A stretch of DNA of 64,000 nucleotides from Glossina fuscipes. Taxonomy: Eukaryota > Arthropoda > Insecta > Diptera > Glossinidae. A program made the translations under genes and the position numbers. Positions 25,491-39,504 of the stretch are shown here, piece by piece. The stretch covers positions 28,213,156-28,277,155 of the forward strand of contig NW_023998415.1 of the NCBI RefSeq assembly GCF_014805625.2. The letters are read 5' to 3'. Under the pieces are notes generated by a model. The model worked only from the letters and a program-made list of their open reading frames with translations, had not been told where the DNA came from and did no database searches. Numbering within the stretch: the stretch's first letter is position 1; each line of letters begins with the position of its first letter.

Positions 25491-28400
25491 TTGTTACGAA
25501 TATTTCATGAAATTATTATTCTGATGGGAGTATAAGTTTGTTTGCTCCCTTCTCACATATTACCTAACCAATGGCACGAAATTGTGATTCAATCAAATTC
25601 TTCCAACAATATTCTTCCCTTTTGATCATGAAATGCTAAATATAACACCTTATTGGCATCTGAAGTCTCGAAAAAGGGCCTAATGCTGTCAGATGTAAAG
25701 AAAGGGAAATTTTGGACTTTAAACCGCAGTTCTGTAGACCAACTTTTATCGTAAATTAATGAGAATTTAAATGCAAACATTATTGCAACTGTGTTTATTT
25801 CGATTTTCTATTGTTGACTACTGCTTTTTTCCACCTTTTATGGAATTTTTAAATTTCATCCCGAGAAATAGTTTGATCTTTTGCGACTATCTTCAAAGGA
25901 ACCCATATTTGAAGGCGTTCGAGCAAACATTTAGTCATTCATTGGAATTCGTGTTAGCCAGAGGAAGCGATGTCTGCTAATAACAGCGAGTAGGGGACGA
26001 TATTCCATGTTAAGGCTGTAAAGATGACTTTTGGTATATCACGCCGCAATTGCTTCGATTATTGTTGACAGCTTTCCCTTTTCTCTTTATTTGTTTGGAA
26101 CAAAACCATTATACCCCACGCTTAGCCACGTTACTCCACCTATCTACATTATAGTTACCTGGGTTTATGTAGCCCTATCCTTTGAATGCGAGCAGGAAAA
26201 GTAAAGTTTCCCACACACAACTACATCTATTCAAAGCCCCAAAACACTATATTGTGTATAATTCAGTATAATTATTTATACAGTTACCTAGAGCTTAAAG
26301 ACTCTACTTTCACACGAAGAGAATTCACAGTTTTATTGTACACCCTACAGTTCTACTTAAATTCTCTGTTGCAAGAACGGACCGAATTAATTTGTATTCC
26401 CAGCAATTGATTTCTATTGTCATTCCAAGTCATCAAATCCTATCAAATCCTAGCGCCTGAAGACAATACGAATTATTGGAATTTTTAGGAAAGTTGGCAT
26501 TCGATCTCCGCAAAATCAATGTGCAAATGTTCTGGATCGTGTCAGTCGCGTTTTTGTTGGTTTTCTTAACGGTTGTGAAAAATAAGCAAACTTGTGGAAA
26601 TGGGCGTCGCTATTGTTGCAACAAAATTGTAGAGCGAATTTAACTAAATAATTTTAATAAACTATTTCTCCATTCTTGGCTCAGTTGATGCGTGAAATGA
26701 ATTTATATCATTATACCTATTACCCAAGGATGAGCGTTGTATTCATTTTGTCAAAGCGTTTGCAACGCCCAAAAGGAAGCTTCAGCATCAAATTCTAAAT
26801 CGATTTAAGTATGCCCGTCTGTCCGTCCGCGTAATACCTGTGGTAATCATTCTCTTGGCCGCCAAAAAGGGGCTATCGATCTCGCTTGTAACAGACACGT
26901 TAGAAATTCTGGCATGTGCGTTTGTATTCAAAGTGAGAAAAATCGATCAAAGAACTCGCGTACAGTACCACCCCTTTTTTTGAAAAGATACAAAATTTTG
27001 ATGCTTTGCGCATTATTTATAAACTATAGCAGCTAAATCTACACAAATTTGAAGGGATGTTCTGCAGTCGATGCTGTAATGTCTGCTTAAAAATGCAAAA
27101 TATTGGCCACGCCTACCTAAAATTAAATCTTCTTTTTTTTAAAACCTTTATAACACGCATAAGCAAATATCAAAAACCCAATAAAGTATATAAATTCTTG
27201 ATCAATTTCGAGTTTGGAACGCACCTAAACATATCCCTTTGTCCGTGTGTCCGTCCCCCCGATTGTTCATATGTCTGCTTGCCCAACCGTATAGTGTCTG
27301 TAGGAGAACTTGCTCCTCCTGCAAAATTGCAAAAAAATTAAAGTACACGCCTACAACGCCCACAGAGATATGCGATGAAAATTGTGGACCACCTTTGCTT
27401 TACGTGTTTTTTTGCTCTTGTTACACATAAAGTGCACTCACTATAAATGTTCACTTTTAAAATTTAGCTTGCTCGGCAATTGCTGTAGAATCGAATCGGT
27501 CGCGACCGAATATAATTTTCTTACTTCTTTAATTTTCAAAAGGAATTCAAGATGATCTTAATTTTAGGTTTACGTTCGGCATCTCCAGCGGAAATGCAAA
27601 CGAAACGATTACGGAGCGATTTAGTAGCCTTCTAATATGTCCGATATCGATTCGTCTGCTACATTGTACAACTCAGAAATTGATCCTAGGCGTTGAGTAT
27701 TCGACAATAAAATAAACAATTTTAATATAACTTTGTTACTCGCTTCGCTCTCTCTTCTCATCCTATATCACAATATTATTTTATTGTCATGGCTTCCCTT
27801 ATTGTTTGTTTTCTTTTTTTCTTTCTTATTTCTTTATTTATTTTTTTATACACATATATATATATATATATATATAAAAATATGTGAATAGATTTTATTA
27901 TTAACATTTACGATTTTTAATTTAAATGATTTTCATCGAAACGATTTCTTTTTAAAACTCTCTACTCTCTTCCATTTTACTTCTGCAACAATCATTAATC
28001 TTGCAATTTTATTTCAAACGTATTTAGGTCTTACAACGTTTACGTGCATACCGAGTAGCAGAGCTCCTTTCTTATTCAACACAACAAGCGTTGTGTTGCC
28101 ATTATATTGTATGATAGATCAGCTTATTGTTGTTGGCAAAGGAATAATGCTTAGAACATTAAAAATTATTATTCGTTTCGTATTTTTATAACCATAGTTA
28201 AAAAATAGCGACATATTCATTTTTCTATTACTTTTGTGACACCCATAACAGTGCACACAAGAGATCTGGGTGCAATATTCACATTATTTCGTTAGCGTAT
28301 GAATCTCATCTAATATGATAGAAATTTGCGTAAAAGAAGATTGAAAATTTTTAGATAACCTTTGGATTACCATGAATGTTAAGATATTTTCGATAGAAGT

Positions 28401-31400
28401 CTTGCGAGTAATACAAGCTCGGAATATACATGTACACGTTATTTATCTGTGTGCGGTAGTGGACATGACATTCAAGATTTACCAGATTTTTTTTTTTTTT
28501 TTTTTTGGTTCATAATGTTTATAAAGGTTTCCTATTGTCGAAAATACTTACCGAACTGAAGGGCACGCACAACGCAACCGAACGATGGAGTTTAAATTGG
28601 AATTGTTAAATTTTTCATTATGATATTAAATTCTTGTTACTTTCTTTTATGGGTGTTGGCCGGGAAAAAAGAATGTCGAATATATGAAGGGGAGGAGCGA
28701 CCTACAAATCCTAAACGTTTAATAAGGCGAATGTAAAATTGGTGCGATAAAAATTTTTATTTAATGCTTTTATAAACATTATACTTGAAATAAATATAAA
28801 CGACAGTTAACGGTAAAGCTTTTCATTTTATAGGGGCTTAAATTCGAATCAGAGACAGATTCTGTGGGAGATGTAATGATAAACCTTAAATATAATTCTA
28901 CGCTTAAAATGCGTAAAGGAGCTTACCGTTTCGAAATTAGGTTAGGTCCGCTTACAGAAGCCATGAGCGGTGAGAATGCCAGTTATCAGTTTAAACCTAA
29001 CTTCAACAAATCAAGCTTACACACTTTTGCTAAACACAAACTTTTGCTAAAATCCTGACCTTTGATTTTCTTAGGTTGACCACAGATTTGAATTCCATGA
29101 AAAAAATTTTTTGCGCCCTTTGACGCAATATTGTTTCTTTATGTACCCTACATCATTTGCGCTAGAAGGAGATGTCAAGTTTATGCGAATATCTGCAATA
29201 TCTCGAAGGACTTGAAGGTCTATCCGTCTATATGTCTTGTCTTGTCGTATTCTAGCTATAGATATAGGACATGTTTGGGCCCAAGAGCGAACGCTATTGA
29301 AAATGATCCGGTTCGGACGACTCTTTCGATTACTGCCCACATTAAAACATATTTTGAAAAGTCAACATATAGATGACAATAATAGGAGAGAACAAAAAGT
29401 GTAGGGTGCTGCAGTTAATTTCGATGACTTTAAAAAAAAAAATCATAAAATTTCTATAAATGTCTTACCGATCATAACGGTTTAAATGCCTTAGCAATTT
29501 GAACTTTTTACTATAGAGTTATTCGATCTAAAGATAATCTGAAGTGGCGTACAAGCCCATCTTCAGTAAACATCTCGCTCTTCTGATTTCATTAGGTCAA
29601 CTTACAATACACTGTAACACACTACTCAGTTATGCGTATTTTGACTTAGTGTAAACAATTACTAACAAATTAAAATACGCACAAGTTTACAAAGCAAAAG
29701 TTTTACTTTTCTTTCCTTCGCCGTCGGTCAATATTGATATAAAACTTTGTATTACCATTTACCAAGTACAATGAAAGCATTTGACAATGGGACAATAGTT
29801 CCTAAAAGGAAAAGCACGCATGTATACAAAACAAGAACGAAAGAATAACAAATAAAACCCACACAAACCCATTGAAAAACGATTGCAATTGTAGCGACTA
29901 ATAAATGCAAAAACCTAACTCAACAATTACTTAAACATATTATCTCTCTTTCTCTCCATTTTATTTTTTTTTTTTCTCTTTTTTTCTAACGGTCTGTTTG
30001 TATGCCCATTTCAATCTCTTTCTTTCTACCCTTTATAGCTTAGTTTGCAAGACGTAGTAAGATTTTTGAGTTTATTTTGAAATAAAATTCTTCACAAATA
30101 AATGCACGCTTAGGCAGAGAATGTTGAAAATCCATTTACAATGTTGTAAACGGAAGTCACGTGCTTAACAACACGTGTCCTTTTAATGACCACCACATTA
30201 TAGGTAAATACAAACACTACATATTTGCGAAAAATAAAAGCAAACAAGAAAAAAAAAAAAAAAAAAAAAGAAGTAAATAAATAAATAAATAAATAAATAA
30301 AAGAAATCAGTGTTGTTATTGTTGTTTTAAACAAAATCATATCATAGCGATTGATGACAATGAAATTTAAAGCCTATCATTTGGCGTGGAAAATAATATA
30401 TTGAAATTCAATTCAGTGCAAATTTATACAAATTCTTTTTTCATGATGTGTTGTGTGTACGCTTCAGTTCCGCTAGACAAATAGTCATCACACCATACCG
30501 CACTGGAAAAAAAAAAAAAAAACAATGAACGGTTTTTCTTGTCATTTCGCTTTTCCCCAAAAACAAAGCGCATATAAATGCAAAATCATCGTACAAGGTG
30601 AAAGCAAACAATCAATGTACCGTTGAATGTATAATGAAAGTTCAATGCTTTATTGTTGCTGTTGCTGTTGTTGTTGTTGTCATGTTTTCGCGCCCCACTG
30701 CTCTCGAAAGGTCCAGCCATGGGCAGTTTTTACTTTTCATTCTGTTTTTTGTTTTTTTTTTTTTTTTTTTTTTTCAACGCTGAAAGCACAAAATAGTATC
30801 AGGACTTTATGTCATTGTCTATCTTCGTTGCGGTAAGTTGGGTAAGTGGTACAGTATATGAATGAGTAAATCACTGACTGCCTGACTGGTTGGCTTTTAT
30901 ATTTTATTTCTTATTTGGTTTTTAATTGAACTTTGTTATGTACGTTGGCCGGTTGATGTCTTTTCAATGAGTTTGCCTACGCCACGGCTATGTAGGTGGT
31001 GTGCGTTCGTAGCCAAACAATTTGTCGGACATACGTTCAACGGCATTAAATTACATTTCAATGATTTTGTACGTTTTTACTGTGCGTTGATCCTGTCTTC
31101 ATTCATAACCAATGAATTGTATAGTAAGTCTACTCACTACATGCATCATTGTAATTAATAACGTATTTATTAAGCCTTGTCTACATGAATTGTTGTTGTC
31201 CTTGTTGTTACCGCTGTTTGGCTTGTAAGTGATTATGTAATAAATATTGGCCGTGAAACCATAAATAATAAGAAATATCTAAAAAAAAATAAAAATAAAA
31301 AAAATAAGGAAAAAGGAAAAAGGGGTTAAATAAATGTTTGCAAAAAAAAAAATTAAATTGCAATTAGAAGAACGAAAGAATCTTTATTCGCCCAGAGCCA

Positions 31401-32214
31401 AAATTTCGATATCTATAAACAACGATAAGTAGATAAAAATCGTGACTTCTCTATATTGTAAAGTTGACTTGTTTGCTTGATTGATTGATTGATAGGTGAA
31501 AGGATGATTTTTAAATTTATTACATTTCCTGTAAACACTGAGCTGTTCGCACTTTTCAGACAACATTCGCAATCGCTGTTAATTATTCGAATAATAGGAA
31601 CGATTTGTCTTAAAGCCAGGATATAGGATCGGTATAAAATACACTCCTCTTGAATTGAACTGCAACTAGTTGCTATTATTGTCGCGGCTATTACTTTTAT
31701 TACCTCCAGTACTACTAGTACTATGACAATTGCTCCTATAATTCTTACTATTGCTGTTGCTAGCATGAAAAATGCGTATATAAATATAATCGCTTAACTA
31801 TTAATTGTAGACCAATACCAATTTTCAATATATTGTTAATACATCTTTTAATAATAAGCATTAAGATTCATTTATAACTTTTACATGAAAAATTGAATTT
31901 TTCTAAATATTTTCTAGTCGCGTGACTATTGCTGAAACGACATCTTTACAGATTAAAGCAATTTAGCCCATGTAGTGAACTTGACGCTAATAGCGCTGTC
32001 GGCGAACATTTCACAAGTTTTATAATCTATTTTATACCCAAGAACATTAATTGCTAAGATTGTCCTTATGAGATTTTTTTACTGTAAAGACGATTACTAT
32101 TTCACATACACTATGTTTATATAATTATCACATCACTCAATAAGTGCGTAGCAGGATTAATAAAACAATAACTTTTTGGGCAAAATTCTATTCATTCGTT
32201 TCATTAATATAACC
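25491..32214. other. Intergenic DNA, no gene seen
   Basis: At about 26800-27450 there are CCGTCTGTCCGTCCG-like and GTCCGTGTGTCCGTCC words and CCACGCCTACC or CGCCCAC words of the kind found in decayed fly transposons. A (CTGTTG)n-type patch is at 30655-30680, poly-A followed by (AAAT)n at 30250-30300. Nothing coding was recognised. Confidence 0.5.
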
Positions 32215-32660
32215 CTTTTTAGGAGTAATACAATCATTTTTATGCTTTTTTATAGAACTATTTATCCAATCCTTCAAAATACGCTTTAGTTTCGACAATC
32301 ACCCCCTCTTTCGAGATATTTCGTTTTCTGGCGAGCATTTTGTTCTCATTCACGAACAAATGATAGTCAGTGAAGGTTAAATTTGGCGAATATGATGGAT
32401 GTGGAACAATTCGAAGCGTAATTTATGCAATTTCGCCATTGACTTGCTACCTAATTTTTCCCTATTGATCCGTTTTTCCTTTTCAAGATAGCCGGCCCAA
32501 AGCGTTGGCGCCATCCCTTTCTCAGTCGCCTTGGATAGCTTTTGCCGGTTGCTCGGTTCACTCGGCCACCTACCGGCTTCACTCAAGAGTGTACTGATGA
32601 ATCCATGCGTCATCCATTAGCACATATTTTTCGCCTCAACAGGTCCCAAGCGGTGGTGGT
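32215..32660 (-). pseudogene. Degraded mariner transposase fragment (DDAWIHQYT type)
   Basis: On the minus strand and across frames it reads DDAWIHQYTLE (the DETWIHHYTPE motif holding the first catalytic Asp), YLEKEKRIN, SKSMAKLHKLRFEL, HPSYSPNLTFTDYHLF (third catalytic Asp retained in TDYHLF) and VETKAYFEGLDK with FYKKA at the end. The segment that normally carries HQDNAPCHKS is deleted between YLEKEKRIN and MAKLH. Stops and frameshifts are frequent, so it is an old inactive copy. Confidence 0.8.
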
Positions 32661-32694
32661 TGTGATCAAAAGTGAGCACTTCGTAGAGAGCTTT

Positions 32695-32910
32695 CATTAC
32701 GGTGTCAGCTATCTCACGTAGAAAAGCACATCGGGTAAATGGCGTCCACGGCTTTGCTGGCCCATACGCAATCTTTTACGGAAATTCTGATCACCGACCA
32801 GGGAATGTCTCATGCGGTAATTGAATTGTTTCACGGCACGTATGGCATGTGCCACCGTCTTGTTGCAACCACATGTTGTCGCATCAACATCGTTCAATTT
32901 GGGCATAAAG
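32695..32910 (-). pseudogene. Tc1/mariner-related transposase fragment (QQDGATCHT type)
   Basis: Minus-strand frames give PKLNDVD, then NMWLQQDGGTCHTCRETIQL and HETFPGR, then in another frame NFRKRLRMGQQSRGRHLPDV before a stop. The first part matches the second-Asp region (MWFQQDGATCHTAR..FPGR) and the second part the C terminus (GGHLPDVIF) of a transposase group common in insects. The middle third, including the NWPPRSCDLTPLDFFLWG block, is deleted. It abuts the separate mariner fragment at 32215-32660 on the same strand. Confidence 0.65.
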
Positions 32911-34259
32911 AGCTTGTAACAGTCATTCCTTGACCAGCTTCATTGTCAAAGATGTATGGTCAATCTATCATTATTTTTAAAATATTATTCAACAATGCAA
33001 ACAAGTTGCTCTCTCGGGTAATGCTCCATTTTTATTAACCCCAAACTGTCAACTTGTCAACTTTTTCCTTTTTTTTTTTTTTGGACTATCAACACTTTAC
33101 CACCCAAATGGCGGCAAATTCAAATTTTGCGTAAATACATATCTACATATCTACATACACATATATGTATTTATATATATATGTCTGCGGAAGCCATAGG
33201 AAATCATTTAAAACACTGATCAAGCCGACATCACATCGTCACAACCATCAAAAAGGATAGGGCAGGAAATTTTTGTATTTTTTATCTCTCAAATGTTTTA
33301 AAATTGAAACGATTTTTTCTTACATTTAGGGGCAAACGTATGCTTGATGCGCAGCTACAAATCGATGCATAAATTTATTTGGATTTTATTTTGGCGGGCT
33401 TCAAAAACTACAGCACTCCTTACATATATGATTCGTCTTCTAAAATGTGTCAGGAACTTTCTCCTAAGATATACATGCATACATCAATTGGCGGCTTGCC
33501 GCCGATTATTAGATGTCAATGCAAGACGCATTCAGTTCTATAACTTATTTGATTGCATTTGTATGCATGCAACAATGCCTTCGAATACATGTCTATATTA
33601 TATTATTCAAAAAATCATTACCTTTCTCTTTACACTGTAAAAAAGAATGGAAATTATTCTTTTACATTTGTCATATGATGATACTTATAAAATAGATCAA
33701 GACGACAATTTATTAATGTGACTTCTAACTTCAATAACTCATCGTGAAAACCCGCAGGCACACGAACACACTTACATAGCATATTTATATATATGTTGCT
33801 CATACAAGTCGACACACATGCATACATGCACAATGAGGAAAAATATATCAGAATATATACGTGTCAGCTTGTGTGGCCACTTAAAATAAAAACAACAATA
33901 CCGACTTCCTACGAGACTAATACATATCATAATTTACCGCATATGCCTACATGTCTACACATTGTCTCCTTTTACGAACATTTATATATATATATATGCA
34001 TAACATATATATATATATATGCATAATTCATATTCATGCACATGTATACATGTATTCACAACGAAATATATACTGTGTATAAAGTTATGATTAGAAGAAC
34101 AATATTATGTACAGCGCATATACATATGTACACTCTAGTGAAATCATGTTTAATAATAAAACATAAACTGACGTTAAATGTTGTGAGGCGATGATTTGCA
34201 GCCGCTACTAAATCAACTATCCAAAGACCATATATCACGGAAGTATTATATGTGGATAT

Positions 34260-34303
<44 letters not shown>

Positions 34304-36689
34304 ATTTTCATGTAAGTATTTATGAGGTTTCATGTTAATCTAGAAGTGCTTATGCGTTTCGAAGTAAGAGTTTATTGAGAGCAGATATGAAAATTATTGT
34401 TAACAAACATATGGTATGAGTGCACATAGTGTAAGTAAATTTATTATCAGACTTGTTCACATATTGTAAGGTAATAAAAATTGAAATTGAGACAACAAAT
34501 GCTTTAAATAATGAAAGAATTCACAAAGAAAGCAAACTTCGCATCGAGTATCGACTTGAAAATAAAACAAAATTTAAATCAATTTAATTACGAAAATAAA
34601 AACAAGATTGCAAAGTAAAAGAAAAAATGATAATTTAAAAAAAGTAAAATTAACAGCAAACACATCTGCTCATCTCTCTATTATTTTACGGCATTTAAGT
34701 TTTTCAAAATTTCCTAGTATCTCTGGAATCTTTATTCAAACCTTTGCCGTGAGGTGCGAGGTGCTTTGAACATGACATAACTTATTTTTAATCCTTTTCT
34801 CGGTAACATAATTTAACATATAATCTTCGAAACATAATCGTAAAAATTTTTCAAGTTAACGGCACGCAGTAAAGAGTATCTGAAGCAGCGCAAGTTTAAA
34901 GTCCAACAGGGTTTGAGTTCAAGTGCAAACGAACTTTTATTTTAACCCTCACAATATGAAAAGCGTCAAGCGGCAGAGTGGAAAGAAGTGAAGAGAGCAT
35001 AAAAATCCCTGAACATCATGAAAACAACGTCGTTGCATCATAAAAGTTTATGACTTTTATGTTTAACAACATCAACACCAACAGCAACAACGACAATAGC
35101 ATCATTTTTGTCGTGTTTTCATCAAAATCTTGTTGCCTTATCTTTCGTTTTGTATTTTTTTGCTTTTCTTCCTTTTTTCTTTTTTTTTTTTGTTAAGCTC
35201 CATTTGCAAGTGAGAAAATCCTTGTCATTTATATGCATATACTTATATACTTATATATATATATTTGGTCTCATCTGTTGTTTGGTACATTTTGTGGCAA
35301 AAATTTTAATTAAAAGTCTTTTGCACCGTGTAGTCCACTGTGGCACGCAGCATCAATCTATGAGGGTAGCAAGGCGAAAAAACATTTCATTACCACATTT
35401 AATGTTAAAACATTTAGTTTCAATCAAAGTTACGCAAATTGTTAATAGCTGCAATCCAATGTTAGCCAAATTTAGAGCTAGTTCTACTGAATCACCGCTC
35501 TCTGAACAACAACAACAACAACAACAAAAAAGAAGAAAAAAATCGTTTGTATTTGTAATTAAATAAAGACAACAATTTCATAAACACGAATTACGCGAAA
35601 TAAAAAATAATATTCGAATTGTATCAATATATTCAGTTTAAGATGAATCTCAAATATCGACGAGTTTAGTAAAGCAATAATGCTTCAACGATTCAAATAA
35701 ATCCTATCCTATTATCGGATGAATAAACCTATACAACGTTAGTCTACCTAGCGAGCCTAACATGACGGTCCTGACGATTCTAAATATGCAAAGCGTTAGT
35801 TAATAGCTTTGCTTTAAAACTACATAAGTAATTTATTCGCAACTAATGAAAAACTTATTACCATAGTTGACGATGGATCACGATAAGCCTTACAGGAATG
35901 TATCTGTAATTTAATTACATTCATTATAAGAGGTTCGTCTGCGGCGGAATATGTATTAAAACTGGAGCGATACAGAAAAGGTTCGCATGATCTGTGCACG
36001 AGGATGACACGCAAAACTATAAAGCTTTCTAAACTAATGAACTGAGTAGAGCATAAAGACGTAAGGTCACAATGTCAACGTTATGTATATTTGTAGTTGC
36101 ATGAAAAAAGCATCTTTATAATATTAGTTAACAAATACATGATCTCAACTAGTTGAACAATGCAGTGATAAGTTTGGAAGCCACGCCATAATATGTATCA
36201 GGCACTGTCTGTGTCCTATAGATGTCAGGAACTTGAACACATACTCATCATACTGTAAAAAGTGATTCAAATGCGTTCAAAGTGAAACGATCATTAAAGT
36301 ACCATGAACCTTATCTTGCTGACCAAATTGTAATCAAAATGATCCTCCCAATGATAAGGAATACGCAACAAAAAAGAGCCAATAGAGCAATACAGCTCGT
36401 TCTAATAATCGAAACCTGGATGAGCATTTTCTATGAACGGTTTCCCATATAAGTAATCAAAAAAACAGTAAGACTGGCAACGTTACTAATACTACCAATA
36501 ATAATAACAACGATAATGCTTGTCCCATATCTAAGTTGTAATAAAAAGCGGCATTAACTGCTTATTCCACATTGCAAGCCTAAATAAGTAAAAACGCAAT
36601 AGTGGGGCCCGGCCCTCCATTAAACACCCTAGACCACGCTACTGGTGCTCATATATCGAGTTTTCAATATAATGCGTTATATGGGGATT

Positions 36690-36890
36690 GATCAAAACAG
36701 CGGTACCCTATCCGAACCATTTTCAATAAGGTTCGGCCTTGAGTCAAAACACGTCTGCGTTAAAATATTGCAAAAATTACAACTTGATCGAACACAAAAA
36801 TACAAGGACAGAAATCAAACGGATAGACAAAGTGCCAGACAAGCTTAAAACGATTTAGAAAATGATCCCGAGTCGATTGATGTGATAAGA
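36690..36890 (+). repeat. Dispersed repeat fragment, related to the 10.8-kb copy
   Basis: Contains CAAACGGATAGACAAAGTGC, CAGACAAGCTTAAAACGATT and TAGAAAATGATCCCGAGTCG in the same order and spacing as at 10.8 kb. No coding potential was recognised. Confidence 0.45.
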
Positions 36891-37026
36891 AACGCGTGAA
36901 TCTTAACTTCTGCAGAATGTTACCGATACTTCTGGCTAAACTTAATATTCTCTGTAGCAGAAGTGGTGACGGGTATAAATATGGCCCATGTTCGATGATT
37001 GATTATCTTAAATGGCACATTGTGGG

Positions 37027-37045
37027 CCCCCCCCCCCCCCCCCCC
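37027..37045 (+). repeat. Poly(C) run of 19
   Basis: Nineteen consecutive C in otherwise AT-rich DNA, next to a shared ACTAAAAAAGTACC stretch. Its length in the assembly may be unreliable. Confidence 0.9.
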
Positions 37046-37946
37046 ACCGCTACTAAAAAAGTACCAAGTACTAGTACTAAGTTGCACTGAGATGATGAAC
37101 ATTTCAGGCTTACTTTGCAATGAATGCAGACACGAGTTACTGATCTTATACCAAATCTATTAGTAAATAATAATAAATAAACACACTGTGAAAGTCCATA
37201 AAGGCATATTTTCATATTCATATATTTATTACCTATAAGCCCATTGGCGCAATAGAGTAAAAATGCTGTGCAATCTACTGACATCTCCGTAATCAAAACT
37301 CATTACAGTTTAACGTAAAGGCAAGAACAAAGCTCCAGATCGAAAAAATCTAATAAATCTATCTTTTAAGTTAATAAGAAAAAACAAGAAGAAGATGAAG
37401 ATGAAGATGAAGAAGAAGAAAAACAATGTATTTCAATGTCAGTAATTAGCCCTTTGATAAATTTCTTAAGCAACTTAAAAATACTATCGAGTTTGAAAAA
37501 CTAATAATTACTTTTTCGGCCACATTTATTCAATTTACTTAAACTGTCAAAATTGTTTTCAAAGTAACACCTAAAACTATGCAATTACATTCACTTTGAT
37601 CCTTTAAAAGAAAATATGTAAATTTCATTTGAAGGGATAGTTGTAATAGCAGCAGTAGTGGTTATTTGAAGAAACTTTTCTTCAAAACCAAACGCCAGAA
37701 ACGGGTTTTTATGCGACAATACGATACAATTCGCTTTAAATGTCTTAACTTAAACGAGACCCGAAGTGAAAGGATGAAAGGGTGCCCATCAATCGAAGTT
37801 GTTAAGTTAAGTTAAGGCAAGGCTTTTTCCTATTATTTCTCTCATTTAATAATTGACAACAATTGCTTGCCTTCCGCTCGTACTGAACTCACATATTTCA
37901 ATAGCTCGAGCGACTTACATGACCACATATAATGTATATGAACGTA

Positions 37947-37981
<35 letters not shown>
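37947..37981 (+). repeat. (CTA)n trinucleotide microsatellite
   Basis: About eleven ACT/CTA units in a non-coding context. Confidence 0.95.
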
Positions 37982-39143
37982 AAAAATATTTTGTATGTAA
38001 CGTTAATTATAGTTTTCTAAACATCATTACGTGCTTGCCTATATACATATCAATTTTGGGCGTATGTATGTGACGCTTAGTAAATAATTTATAGTTTTGT
38101 TTGATGTTTGAATTATAGTTTGAAAAAAGTTCCATTATATAATATTATGCTGTAGTATAAAACAAATGGGAAAAAGTAAAGTTGGAAGTTACGCAAGTGT
38201 TGATGACACGTTAATGACAGTGATAAAAATTTCAAAATTTTTGCGGCTTGTCACTTGCGATTTATTTAAAGTGAAATGTATAGAACGAGAAAGAAAAAAA
38301 AAAAAAAAAAAAAAAAAACAACAAATAAAAACAAACAATCAATCGCCTATGTTCATGGCTTCCGGTGGTTTGCCTTTAACTTGATTACATTTAGTTTACC
38401 TTTTTTTTTTTCAAGCAACATTCAAGGTGTTGTAGGAATACTTGTAACTTGTAGTATAGCAATATGTGCTATATGTCGATTATATGCTTTAGTTAAAGGA
38501 AATTATTAATAACACTTTTTATCATTGACAATTTTCTATTTAATCACACATGATAAAGCGATTTTCTTTTATTTATTTATTCATTTATTTTTTGATTTTT
38601 TTTATTTTTATTTTTTTTTTACCAAAATCTCTCCTATCCATTCCATAAAAACGTGTTAAAATTGTTTCCTTTTTTTTTTTTTTTATCGTTTAGATACTCT
38701 CGCTCTTCGCAAATATCCACCCCATAGAGAGTCCTTTAGATGGTCGTATAATAAAAAAAAAACCCTTTTCCCCAAATGACTTAAATCTGTTTCTATTGTA
38801 TAAAGAAAAGTCTAAAGGATATTATTGCTTAGGTTAGAGCGTTGCAAAATATTAATGATTGACATTTATATTCAGTTTTTACGACAAAAATATCTGCTTG
38901 TAATTGTTTATGTTCCGACAAAATATGTTTGAGTAATATTATTTTATAAGCTATTGTCCATAAGATAGATAAAGAAGAGTGTAAAAAAAAAAATGTACAA
39001 AATACTTATAATTTAAAATTGATAAAAAAAAAAAAATTAAAAACTAAATATAAATATATTATAGTGTAACGTGATTGCATGTTGTAGTAGTATTTTCAAG
39101 AAGTTTTTCATTTATAATATTCTTATAAAATTCGCTTTTCAAT

Positions 39144-39504
39144 CGATAGGACTTGCACCACTAGATCGGGGATATTATTTTCACGATAAATACACTTCAC
39201 ATTTCAATTTGTTGAAAGGTAGGGCTATTTACATTTTACTTTAGCAGTACTCTCGACTTCTCAACTCTAGTATTGTTTTTCGACTCAAATATTCCTGTCC
39301 GATTGACTCTGCCTTCCGCAAGTAGTACATGTTACTATTACCTAAGTTCATTGCTTTATTTTTAATCCGTTAACCTGCCTCTCCGCTAATCGGTTTTCAT
39401 CGGCCGGCAGCTGCATGACTCGCCGCGAATGTACACTTGATTTTTCCCTCTCTAGGGAGTTTATTATCTGGGAAAATTTAATTATCCGGAATGAACTAGA
39501 TTTG
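39144..39504 (+). repeat. Dispersed repeat, copy 2 (unclassified)
   Basis: Longer copy of the element at 24725-24962, with about 110 bp more between the first and second block groups. Diagnostic blocks are CACTAGATCGGGGATATTAT, CATCGGCCGGCAGCTGCAT, CCGCGAATGTACACTTGATT and ATCCGGAATGAACTAGATTT. It is followed immediately by a GACAGACGG..AAGCTTAGATCGATTCAG stretch that also occurs near 10.8 kb and 36.8 kb. Confidence 0.6.

Noticed and set aside
35108..35566. 152-codon plus-strand frame
   Set aside because: Phe-rich and Gln-rich ends come from a T-run and (CAA)n; no motif or splice support.
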